DNA from: DATLCI01 sp035526435
GTDB taxonomy: Bacteria > Acidobacteriota > Terriglobia > Terriglobales > Acidobacteriaceae
Length of the DNA stretch: 32,204 nt
Direction of reading: 5' to 3'
NCBI GenBank assembly: GCA_035526435.1
Contig: DATLCI010000029.1
Coordinates: 1 to 32,204 of the forward strand
The notes under the pieces were generated by a model. The model had not been told where the DNA came from. It ran no database searches and saw only the letters and a program-made list of their open reading frames with translations. Below are positions 6,483-13,665 of the stretch, piece by piece (the stretch's first letter is position 1; each line of letters starts with the position of its first letter). A program made the position numbers and the translations under genes.

Positions 6483-7349
6483 ATGGCCACCACTGCTTTC
6501 CAATTCGACGCGCTTCGTCGCGGCGCCAACTACAACCTGCTGGCCACCTTCGGTGCGGTCATGGTCGGAGCTTTCGTCTTAATGGCCATCTTCGCGCCCT
6601 TGCTTGCTCCCCAGGATCCCGCCGCCATTGATCTGCCTTCCCGGTTGACGCCGCCGTCGAGTGCCCATTGGTTCGGCACCGACGAACTCGGCCGCGACAT
6701 CCTCTCCCGCGTCATCTACGGCTCGCGTGTCTCCATGCTGGTAGGCCTCGGCGTCGTCGCCATCTCTCTATTTATCGGACTGATCGTCGGGTGCACTGCT
6801 GGCTACTACGGCGGCATCATTGACCGCTTCTTCAATGTGGTCGTGATGAATGCCTTCTTGTCATTTCCGGGCATTCTGTTGGCCATCGCCTTCGTCGCAT
6901 TTCTCGGACCTGGGATCTTCAATCTCATCCTGGCCCTCTCCATTGGCGGATGGGTGGGTTACGCGCGGTTGGTTCGCGCGCAGGTACTGGCCGCGCGCGA
7001 GAAGGAATACGTGGAAGCCGCCCGCGCGTTAGGCGCTACCGACTGGCGCATCATCGTGCGCCACATCCTGCCCAACATTATTCAACCGGTGATCGTGCAG
7101 GCAGCTATTGGCATGGCCGGCGCGGTGCTGGCGGAAGCAACTCTCAGTTTTCTGGGATTAGGTGTTCCACCGCCCACCGCGAGTTGGGGTTCCATGCTGA
7201 ATGACGCCCGCGCCCATCTCTTCGACGCGCCCCACATGGTCTTGTTCCCCGCTGCCGCCGTCATGCTCGCCGTCCTGTCCTTCAACTTCATCGGCGACGC
7301 CCTGCGCGATTACATGGACCCCCGCTCGAGGATTGAGGTAGGACTTTAA
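6483..7349 (+). CDS. ABC transporter permease, DppC/OppC type
   Basis: A 288-residue inner-membrane permease of the peptide/nickel importer family. It shows the N-terminal helix ending in FAPLLAPQDP, the family signature HWFGTDELGRDILSRVIYGSR at about 61-81, and the EAA loop that docks the ATPase (EYVEAARALGATDWRIIVRHILPN). The C-terminal block SFLGLGVPPPTASWGSML is also present. Length is typical. The substrate could be a di- or oligopeptide, or another small molecule. No ATPase or substrate-binding protein is in the window, and the matching DppB-type permease lies on the opposite strand facing it, which is unusual. No clear Shine-Dalgarno precedes the ATG. Confidence 0.92.
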   Translation: MATTAFQFDALRRGANYNLLATFGAVMVGAFVLMAIFAPLLAPQDPAAIDLPSRLTPPSSAHWFGTDELGRDILSRVIYGSRVSMLVGLGVVAISLFIGLIVGCTAGYYGGIIDRFFNVVVMNAFLSFPGILLAIAFVAFLGPGIFNLILALSIGGWVGYARLVRAQVLAAREKEYVEAARALGATDWRIIVRHILPNIIQPVIVQAAIGMAGAVLAEATLSFLGLGVPPPTASWGSMLNDARAHLFDAPHMVLFPAAAVMLAVLSFNFIGDALRDYMDPRSRIEVGL

Positions 7350-7418
7350 TCCTCAGCTTCTGATTTCCTCGTCCTTTGTCCTGCGTGCGTCGAGGAAGGT
7401 TTGAATCCTCAGCTTCTG
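7348..7418. repeat. Pair of 15-bp direct repeats in the dppC-dppB intergenic gap
   Basis: AATCCTCAGCTTCTG occurs at 7348-7362 and again at 7404-7418, each followed by a T/C-rich stretch. The second copy runs into GTGCCCTTAGTGTCCTTGG. The first copy overlaps the stop codon of the DppC-like gene. It may be a local duplication or part of a dispersed intergenic repeat; no function is evident. Confidence 0.5.
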
Positions 7419-7486
7419 CTTCCTTCGTGCCCTTAGTGTCCTTGGTGGTAAAACTGTCTTGCTTTTTCTAAAGCCTAACGCCTGCC

Positions 7487-8422
7487 CTACTGCCGTATCC
7501 TGGGGTTCGCCACCGAGTACACTAAGTCCGTCAGAAAGTTCACCATGATATACGTCAATCCGATCGCCAGAATGCAGCCCTGCACCAGGTAGTAGTCGCG
7601 GTTACTGATCGCCGTGATGGTCAGCCGGCCAATACCTTTCCAGGAAAAGATCGTCTCCGTAACAATCGCTCCGGCCAGCAGCGCTCCGAATTGCAGTCCG
7701 ACAACGGTCAGCACTGGGATCAACGCATTGCGTAGAGCGTGCTTGTAAACCACCGTCCGCTCATCCAATCCTTTTGCCCGCGCCGTGCGGATGTAATCCT
7801 GGTTTAGCTCTTCGAGCATCGCTGTACGGACCATGCGCGTGAGGATTGCGGCCAAGGCGGCTCCCATCGTCACCGCTGGCAGCAGCAGATAGACGTAAGT
7901 CTGCGGCGACCGCCAATCAGCGGTACCGGAGACCGGCAACCACCCCAGTTGAATGGCGAAGAAGAGGATCATGATCGGCCCGATGGCGAAGTTCGGGAAC
8001 GAGATGCCCAACAGGCTGACGACGCTGATCAGCCGGTCGTCCCATCGGTTCCGTCGCCGCGCCGATCTCACCCCTGCGGGGATGGATATCAACAATCCCA
8101 CACTCAACGCCGCCAAGGTCAGGAATAAAGTCGAAGGATAGGCCTCGCTGATGAGCTTGCTTACCGGCTGCTGAAATCGCAGTGATTTGCCCAAGTCCGC
8201 GCGCAACACGCCCTTCCAGTAATTCAGATATTGCTGGCCGATGGGAACATCCAGGCCATACGCCTTGCGCGCCGCGCTGATGTCGGCGCTCGCTGCGCCT
8301 TCACCCAGCATCTGTTGCACGGGGTCGCCGGGAACAATGTGGATCAGCAGGAATACGACGGAGACTACCAGCCACAGTACCGGCAACGTATAGAGCAGTC
8401 GCGAAAGCACGTAGCGCAGCAT
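7487..8422 (-). CDS. ABC transporter permease, DppB/OppB type
   Basis: A 311-residue inner-membrane permease. It opens with the family hallmark MLRYVLSRLLYTLPVLWLV and FLLIHIVPGDPVQQMLG. It then has YGLDVPIGQQYLNYWKGVLRADLGKS, and an EAA-type loop (DYIRTARAKGLDERTVVYKHALRNALIPVLT). It ends with the GAIVTETIFSWKGIGRL block. About six membrane helices and normal length suggest an intact gene. Its start lies 2 bases after the stop of the CorC-like gene, so the two are surely cotranscribed and likely translationally linked. It converges on the DppC-like gene across a 137-base gap; the two could still form one heterodimeric channel made from separate transcripts. Confidence 0.92.
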   Translation of the reverse strand: MLRYVLSRLLYTLPVLWLVVSVVFLLIHIVPGDPVQQMLGEGAASADISAARKAYGLDVPIGQQYLNYWKGVLRADLGKSLRFQQPVSKLISEAYPSTLFLTLAALSVGLLISIPAGVRSARRRNRWDDRLISVVSLLGISFPNFAIGPIMILFFAIQLGWLPVSGTADWRSPQTYVYLLLPAVTMGAALAAILTRMVRTAMLEELNQDYIRTARAKGLDERTVVYKHALRNALIPVLTVVGLQFGALLAGAIVTETIFSWKGIGRLTITAISNRDYYLVQGCILAIGLTYIMVNFLTDLVYSVANPRIRQ

Positions 8423-8424
8423 TG

Positions 8425-9762
8425 CTACTGTGAAACCTCAGCCACCGATTCCACTTTTACCTTCTCAATGCGGTGTCCATTCATGCTCAGTACGGTGAAC
8501 CGGCGGCCGTCATATTCCACTATCTCGCCGCCCACCGGGATCTTTCCCAGGCGCGAGAACATGAAGCCCGCCAGCGTCTCAAAGCCTTCATCGCGGGGCA
8601 GCGCCAGGTGGTGGCGCGTCTCCAGATCGATCAGGTTCTCCGTGCCATTCAACACCGTCGCGCCACTCGACATGAGTAATGGCGGCTGTTGCGTAACGTC
8701 GAACTCGTCGTCAATCTCGCCCACGATCTGTTCCAGCACGTCTTCCACCGTGATCATCCCCACAGTGGAACCGAACTCATCCACCACCACCGCCAGGTGA
8801 CGTTTACGCCGCTTGAATTCTTCCAGTAGATCGTTGACCGGCTTGGTCTCGGGGACCACCATGATCTCGCGCATCACATTACGGACCTTCAAGTGCGAAG
8901 TCGATGTTCCGCCTGTCGGCGAAGTCAGCTTGTAATGCATGAACCGCGAGAGGTCCTTCGAATAGAGTAGCCCCACGATATGCTCGCGGCCCAGCTTCGG
9001 ATCAAATACCGGCACGCGCGAGTGCTGCTCCTCTACCACTCGCGTCATCGCATCATCCACCGGCATGTCAGCCGGTAGCGCAAAGATCTTCGTTCGCGGC
9101 ACCATGATCTCGCGCGCTGTCACGTTCCCCAGGTCCAGGGCGCGATGGATCATGTCTTCCTGCACTGAGGGTAATGCCCCTACCCGGCGGCTGGCGGTGA
9201 CGATCAATTTCAACTCTTCCGGAGAGTGCACGCCGCCCTCCCGGATCTGCCTTGAGCCGAAGGCCTTTAGCACAAAGTTGGCGCCAGCATTCATGACCGC
9301 CAAAGCTGGCCGGGAGATTGTCATGAATACGTCCATCGGCCCCGCCACTGACAGAGCCACCCGCTCCGCTCTCTGGAGCGCCAACGATTTGGGCACGACC
9401 TCACCCAGGATCACGTGCAAGGCCGTGATCACCGCAAAAGCCAAGGTGAAGCCAATGGCGTGGCTATAAAGCTGGACGAATGGGACCTTCCCCAATGCGT
9501 CTTCCACTATCTTGGCGATAAAAGGTTCACCCACCCAGCCTAAAGCGATACTGGCAAGAGTGATCCCAAACTGCACAGCGGAAAGGACTTGGTCAAGGTT
9601 TTGCTGGAGCTTTTGGACCGTGCGGGCGCCGATCCGGCGCGCTTCCACCAGCTGCTGGATTCGCGTATCCCGAACGCTGACCAGGGCGAATTCCGCAGCG
9701 ACGAAGAACGCATTGGCCGCCACCAGAAATAGCACCAGGAACAGCAGCGCAAAGGTTTCCAT
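8425..9762 (-). CDS. CNNM/CorC-type membrane protein with DUF21, two CBS domains and CorC_HlyC domain
   Basis: A 445-residue protein often labelled hemolysin family; related proteins take part in Mg2+ or Co2+ transport or resistance. Residues about 1-190 form the DUF21 membrane domain with FFVAAEFALVSVR near the start and GEVVPKSLALQ near 127. About 205-340 hold a CBS pair, including MVPRTKIFALPADMPVDDAM and VVVDEFGSTVGMITVEDVLEQIVGEI. About 350-435 form the C-terminal CorC_HlyC domain (EGFETLAGFMFSRLGKIPVGGEIVEYDGRRFTV). All parts are intact. The actual ion or ligand cannot be assigned. The gene is followed 2 bases later by the DppB-like permease. No strong Shine-Dalgarno is seen before the ATG at 9762. 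Confidence 0.92.
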   Translation of the reverse strand: METFALLFLVLFLVAANAFFVAAEFALVSVRDTRIQQLVEARRIGARTVQKLQQNLDQVLSAVQFGITLASIALGWVGEPFIAKIVEDALGKVPFVQLYSHAIGFTLAFAVITALHVILGEVVPKSLALQRAERVALSVAGPMDVFMTISRPALAVMNAGANFVLKAFGSRQIREGGVHSPEELKLIVTASRRVGALPSVQEDMIHRALDLGNVTAREIMVPRTKIFALPADMPVDDAMTRVVEEQHSRVPVFDPKLGREHIVGLLYSKDLSRFMHYKLTSPTGGTSTSHLKVRNVMREIMVVPETKPVNDLLEEFKRRKRHLAVVVDEFGSTVGMITVEDVLEQIVGEIDDEFDVTQQPPLLMSSGATVLNGTENLIDLETRHHLALPRDEGFETLAGFMFSRLGKIPVGGEIVEYDGRRFTVLSMNGHRIEKVKVESVAEVSQ

Positions 9763-9821
9763 AGAAGAAGAGACGAAGGGCCAATTCTAGCATTCCTGAG
9801 GTATTTCCTTTGTTACCTTTG

Positions 9822-9855
9822 CCCCAAATTTCAGTCTAAGCTGTTGTAATTGGGG
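9822..9855. other. Spaced inverted repeat upstream of the adaptor gene
   Basis: CCCCAAATT (9822-9830) and AATTGGGG (9848-9855) are inverted copies differing by one extra A, separated by 17 bases. It lies between the divergent CorC-like and adaptor genes (9763-10016). This could be a protein-binding site, but no promoter elements of good quality flank it. Confidence 0.25.
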
Positions 9856-10016
9856 ACGGTAAGCAAAAGGCCAGGTAGATACCCGGAGGTCGGGGTTTTT
9901 CTGGAACCATTCTTCCCGCCCGTCCGTATTACTGAACACCAGGTTGATTCACTACCCGGCAAGAGCCCTGATCAGATATTCACGATAAAAGCCCCTGTGG
10001 GCGGAGGCGTAACCAG

Positions 10017-11225
10017 ATGGCGATGGGAAGCGGCAAAAAGAAGAATAAACGGCTTTACATAATCATAGCGATCGTTGTGGTCGTCGTATTGGCGGCTGGA
10101 CTCACCGTCTTGGCCAAGTCCGGCGGCACCAAGATCGATCCCAGCAAGATCGCAAAAGTTGACCAGGGGGACCTTGCCAAGAGTGTAGTCGCCACCGGCA
10201 AGATCGAACCCATTACCAAAGTGGAGATCAAGTCCAAGGCCAGCGGTATTGTGAAGCGCTACCTCAAGGATGCCGGACAGATGGTCAAAACCGGTGATGT
10301 CCTCGTCGAACTTGATAAAGAAGAGATTCAGGCTCGCGTGCGTGAAGCTCGCGCCGCCCTCGAAGCCGCGGAAGCCAATCTTCGCGCCGCTGAAGCCGAT
10401 ATGGAGCGCGCCAAGGTGGACGCCATCGGCCCGGACGTTCCTCTTCTCCAGCGCGCGTATGAACGCGCCAAGAAGATGGCGAGTGAAGGCGTAGTCTCGC
10501 AATCTGCCCTCGACGAAGCCCAGCGCGGTTACGAGATGGCCGTGAACAAACGGGAGATGGCCCGCGCCACCATGACCATCTCGAAAGCCAAACAGGCCCA
10601 GGCCAAGGCGCAAGTCGCCCAGAGCCGCGCCTCGCTGGAGCGCTCGGAGGAGGAATATCGCAATTCCACCATCCTCGCTCCTATGGACGGCCTTATCCTC
10701 GCCCGCAACGTTGAAGTGGGTGACGCGGTCAGTTCCATCCTCGTCCTCGGTTCCTCCGCCACGCTCGTCATGACCGTTGGCGACACCCATGAGGTATTCG
10801 TGAAGGGCAAAGTGGATGAGAGCGATATCGGCAAGGTCTATCTCGGCCAAACTGCTCGCATCAAGGTCGAATCCTTCAAGGACAAGACCTTTGATGGCAA
10901 GGTCACCAAGATCTCGCCCATGGGCGTGGAGAAGGACAACGTCACCACCTTTGAGGTGCGTGTCTCCATCACCAACCCCGGCGGCGAGCTCAAGGCAGCC
11001 ATGACCGCCAATGCCGAGATCATCCTGGAAGAGCACAAGAATGTGTTGCACATCCCCGAAGGTGCCTTGATCTATGACAAGGACAAGAAGGCCTCTGTGG
11101 AAGTCCCCGACCCGAAGGCTCCTGAGGGCAAGAAGAAGGTCGCGGTCACCGTTGGCATCAGCAACGGTTCCAAGACTGAATTGCTATCCGGCCTGAAGAA
11201 GGACGATAAAGTCATCCTGCAATAA
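10017..11225 (+). CDS. HlyD/MacA-like periplasmic adaptor (membrane fusion) protein
   Basis: A 402-residue adaptor for an efflux pump or ABC exporter. After a basic start (GSGKKKNKR) comes one membrane helix (about 13-34). A biotinyl/lipoyl-like half (VEIKSKASGIVKRYLKDAGQMVKTGDVLVELD, about 67-98) follows. Next is a long Ala/Glu/Arg-rich coiled-coil hairpin (about 100-215), the second lipoyl half (ILAPMDGLILARNVEVGDAV), then beta-barrel and membrane-proximal domains ending in LLSGLKKDDKVILQ. GGAGG lies 9 bases before the ATG at 10017. A MacB-like ABC protein or RND pump normally follows such a gene, but here the next genes encode exported proteins, so its transporter partner is unknown. Confidence 0.9.
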   Translation: MAMGSGKKKNKRLYIIIAIVVVVVLAAGLTVLAKSGGTKIDPSKIAKVDQGDLAKSVVATGKIEPITKVEIKSKASGIVKRYLKDAGQMVKTGDVLVELDKEEIQARVREARAALEAAEANLRAAEADMERAKVDAIGPDVPLLQRAYERAKKMASEGVVSQSALDEAQRGYEMAVNKREMARATMTISKAKQAQAKAQVAQSRASLERSEEEYRNSTILAPMDGLILARNVEVGDAVSSILVLGSSATLVMTVGDTHEVFVKGKVDESDIGKVYLGQTARIKVESFKDKTFDGKVTKISPMGVEKDNVTTFEVRVSITNPGGELKAAMTANAEIILEEHKNVLHIPEGALIYDKDKKASVEVPDPKAPEGKKKVAVTVGISNGSKTELLSGLKKDDKVILQ

Positions 11226-11235
11226 CGAAGTCAAA

Positions 11236-11291
11236 CAGGCGCACCCGTGGCGCTCCTCCTGAACGCGCCTGCCGGAGAAACTGCCGGCAGG
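11236..11291 (+). promoter_or_regulatory. Two mutually exclusive hairpins between adaptor and LolA-like gene
   Basis: CAGGCGC (11236-11242) can pair with GCGCCTG (11265-11271). CCTGCCGG (11268-11275) can pair with CCGGCAGG (11284-11291) around an 8-base loop. The two stems share four bases, so only one can form fully. No T-tract follows the second stem, only GTGCTGTCTTGTT. The arrangement could tune readthrough or mRNA stability between the two genes; this is inference. Confidence 0.4.
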
Positions 11292-11315
11292 TGCTGTCTT
11301 GTTATCGGAGAAATA

Positions 11316-12131
11316 ATGCGGTCTCGATTCCCAGCGATCATCGGCGCCCTTTTACTTTGCCTGACCTTCCTCCACGCCTCCACTTCAGACCCGTTGCCCA
11401 AGGCCGACGAGGTCTTGAAGCAAGCTATCGAACGCGCCCAGTGGCAAGACAAAAACAAGTTAGATCGCCAATGGGCGGGCACTCAACGTAGCATCAACCA
11501 GAAGCTGAATAAAGAAGGACACGTCGAAGAGACCGTCGAACGAATGTTTCAACCTGTACTGGTCCAGGGCAAGCCCTTTGCCCGCCTGATCTCTAAGAAT
11601 GGCAAGCCGTTGTCCGGCGACGACCAGAAGAAGGAAGCCGAACGCGAGAAGAAGTTCCGCGAGAACGTCTCCAAACCGAATAAAGCCGACGACGATGATG
11701 ACGATGTCGAGCTCAATGAAGAACTCATCTCCCGTTACAACTTCAACGTCATCCGTCGCGACCAGGTCGGTGACCGCCCTGCCTTCCTGCTGACTTTCCT
11801 GCCGCGGCCGAACGTGAAACTACCCGAAAAGCGAAAAATGGATCGTATCCTGAACCGCTTGGAAGGCCAAGTCTGGTTCGACGCCCAGAACTATTCCCTG
11901 CTCAAGGTTGACATGCACCTGACCGAGCCCACCACCCTCATGGGCGGCCTGGGCAGTATCCGCTCTCTTGATTTCCTTATCGAGATGATGCAGGTCGCCC
12001 CGGACGTGGTGCTGCCCAGGGAAGTTTCGATTTCTTTCGAAGGACGCCAACTATTCAAGTCGATGCGCGTCAAACAGAAAGGCTATTTCACCGATTACCG
12101 CAAAGTCTCCGAACTAGCGGAAGCTAAATAA
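11316..12131 (+). CDS. Exported LolA-like / outer-membrane-lipoprotein-sorting-like protein
   Basis: A 271-residue protein read from ATG 11316, which has GGAGA four bases upstream and opens a signal peptide (MRSRF, hydrophobic core, LHAST near residue 23). An upstream in-frame ATG (11247) would put a non-signal stretch in front and lie in the hairpin region. The mature part begins with KADEVLKQAIERAQW and later forms strands such as DRPAFLLTFLPRP, LEGQVWFDAQNYSLLKVDMHL, LPREVSISFEG and KSMRVKQKGYFTDYRKV. This resembles LolA-fold or MucB/RseB-like domains seen in acidobacterial exported proteins. A run of six Asp near residue 125 is striking. The family call is tentative; a role with the preceding adaptor is inferred from position only. 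Confidence 0.65.
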   Translation: MRSRFPAIIGALLLCLTFLHASTSDPLPKADEVLKQAIERAQWQDKNKLDRQWAGTQRSINQKLNKEGHVEETVERMFQPVLVQGKPFARLISKNGKPLSGDDQKKEAEREKKFRENVSKPNKADDDDDDVELNEELISRYNFNVIRRDQVGDRPAFLLTFLPRPNVKLPEKRKMDRILNRLEGQVWFDAQNYSLLKVDMHLTEPTTLMGGLGSIRSLDFLIEMMQVAPDVVLPREVSISFEGRQLFKSMRVKQKGYFTDYRKVSELAEAK

Positions 12132-12165
12132 CGTAAGACTTCAGAGAGATAAAGAGGAGTTACCT

Positions 12166-13155
12166 ATGAATCGAATCACCCGGCCCATCATCGTCACGCT
12201 GTGCGTGATTGCTATCTTGGCGACGGCGCCCGCCGCCTTCGCCGACGCCCGCGGCAGTTTTACCAAGACCCTCACGGTCAGCGGCGCCCCCGAGGTGGAC
12301 GTCACCACCGGCTCCGGCAACATCACCGTCAATACCGGCAACGCTTCCACTGTATCCGTCCGCGCCACTATCACCGCCAACGACCGCTGGTTCAGCAGTG
12401 ACAGCATCTCCGCGGAAGAAAAAGTAAAGCGCATCGAACAGAATCCTCCGGTCGAGCAGAATGGCAACATCATCACCATCGGCAAGATCACGGACCGCGA
12501 TCTGCGCAACAATGTATCCATCACCTATGACATCACCCTGCCCGCAGCCTCCAAGCTCCGCGCGCAGACCGGCTCCGGCGACCAATTCATCTCCGGCGTC
12601 AACGGCACCGTGAAGCTCAGCACCGGCTCCGGTAATGTCACCGCCAAACAGATTGGCGACGAGACTCGCATCAGCACTGGCTCGGGTGAGATTCGCGTCG
12701 ACAACGTCAAAGGACGCGTCTACGCCAGCGCCGGCAGCGGCAACGTGCAGGCGCACGGCATCGCCGGCGGCTTCTACGGCGAGACTGGCAGCGGCGACAT
12801 CAGCTACGAGCAGACGGCTCCCGGCAGCGTCACCGCCAAGACCGGCTCTGGCAACATCCGCCTCCGCAACGTGATCGGCGGCGTCGAAGCTCACACCGGT
12901 AGCGGTGACATCGAAGCGGATGGCGACGTCAAATCCGATTGGCAAGCCGGATCCGGCTCCGGCAACATCAACCTTCGCTTGCCCAAAGACGCCGCTTTCA
13001 ACCTCGACGCCCGCAGCTCCTCGGGCAGCGTCACCGTTGATCATCCCGTGACCACGCAGGGTGCCATGAAGCGCAATCGCATTCAAGGCAAGGTCGGAGC
13101 GGGCGGCATGCTGGTCTCCCTCGAGTCCGGCTCCGGCGACATCCACATCAAATAA
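12166..13155 (+). CDS. Exported DUF4097 beta-repeat protein
   Basis: A 329-residue protein with a signal peptide (about 1-26, ending APAAFA) and a GAGGAG ribosome site 6 bases before the ATG. The mature part consists of repeats of roughly 18-20 residues, each built around T/A/S-GSG-N/D/E-hydrophobic. Examples are TGSGNITV, TGSGDQFI, TGSGNVTA, TGSGEIRV, AGSGNVQA, TGSGDISY, TGSGNIRL, TGSGDIEA, SGSGNINL and SGSGDIHI. This is the signature of DUF4097, thought to form a stacked beta structure. The function is unknown. Downstream of an adaptor and a LolA-like protein it may be an envelope protein of the same unit. A strong terminator follows. Confidence 0.9.
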   Translation: MNRITRPIIVTLCVIAILATAPAAFADARGSFTKTLTVSGAPEVDVTTGSGNITVNTGNASTVSVRATITANDRWFSSDSISAEEKVKRIEQNPPVEQNGNIITIGKITDRDLRNNVSITYDITLPAASKLRAQTGSGDQFISGVNGTVKLSTGSGNVTAKQIGDETRISTGSGEIRVDNVKGRVYASAGSGNVQAHGIAGGFYGETGSGDISYEQTAPGSVTAKTGSGNIRLRNVIGGVEAHTGSGDIEADGDVKSDWQAGSGSGNINLRLPKDAAFNLDARSSSGSVTVDHPVTTQGAMKRNRIQGKVGAGGMLVSLESGSGDIHIK

Positions 13156-13170
13156 ATTGTCAGCACTGCA

Positions 13171-13203
13171 AAAAAGGCCTCGGACATTGTCCGGGGCCTT
13201 TTG
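13171..13203. terminator. Bidirectional intrinsic terminator
   Basis: AAAAAGGCC at 13171-13179 and CGGAC at 13181-13185 pair with GTCCG at 13189-13193 and GGCCTTTT at 13195-13202, around an ATT loop. The A-run on one side and the T-run on the other make it work in both directions, ending the plus-strand DUF4097 unit and the minus-strand channel-nnr-tsaE operon. Confidence 0.85.
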
Positions 13204-13227
13204 CTTTCTTTTGCCTCTGATCCGCCT

Positions 13228-13665
13228 CTATCGGCTTTTGTCTGCGGTTAAAACGACCTTCCTCTCATCTCCGCCCCAGTGCTCGATGGCGATCTCGACA
13301 TCCCTCTCTCTACGAAAGCGCTCAAACTTCTCGCCCCACTCGATGAGCAACACACTGTTCGCCTCCATCAGATCGTCCAACGCCAGTGTGTCCAACTCCC
13401 GCTGCGTGTCGATGCGATAGAGATCGATATGATAAACATTCACCTTCGGCCCGCGATACTCATGGATCAGAGTGAACGTCGGACTCGTCACATCCTCCTG
13501 CGCCGCCGCCGCGAATCCCTCCGCGATGCCCTTCACCATCGTCGTCTTGCCCGCGCCCAGGTCCCCGCGCAGCAAAACGATCTTCGGCGGCGCCAGCGTC
13601 GCAGCCAGGCTGCGACCGAACTCGATCGTCTCCTCCGCGGAGTGTGAGATGAACTCGCCGCTCAA
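13228..13665 (-). CDS. tsaE: tRNA threonylcarbamoyladenosine biosynthesis ATPase TsaE
   Basis: A 145-residue P-loop ATPase needed, with TsaB and TsaD, for the t6A modification of ANN-decoding tRNAs in the cytoplasm. Walker A is GDLGAGKTT at residues 34-42. The family blocks VTSPTFTLIHEY, HIDLYRI and SVLLIEWGEKF follow. Length matches E. coli TsaE (YjeE). The start is TTG at 13665, overlapping the nnr stop as TTGA; AAGGAG lies about 10 bases upstream, inside nnr. No in-frame ATG is close. The pairing with a YjeF-type gene is very common in bacteria (yjeF-yjeE order). Confidence 0.93.
   Translation of the reverse strand: MSGEFISHSAEETIEFGRSLAATLAPPKIVLLRGDLGAGKTTMVKGIAEGFAAAAQEDVTSPTFTLIHEYRGPKVNVYHIDLYRIDTQRELDTLALDDLMEANSVLLIEWGEKFERFRRERDVEIAIEHWGGDERKVVLTADKSR

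Noticed and set aside
7419..7486. Possible terminator between the convergent permease genes
   Set aside because: T-rich and C-rich runs occur, but I find no stable stem with a following T-tract in either direction.
9972..11051. A 359-residue minus-strand frame opposite the adaptor gene
   Set aside because: It is an antisense shadow of a well-supported HlyD-family gene; no ribosome site or recognisable motif.
12160..13146. A 328-residue minus-strand frame opposite the DUF4097 gene
   Set aside because: It is the mirror of the GSG-repeat coding sequence, so its length comes from repeat codon bias. The plus-strand gene has a signal peptide and ribosome site.
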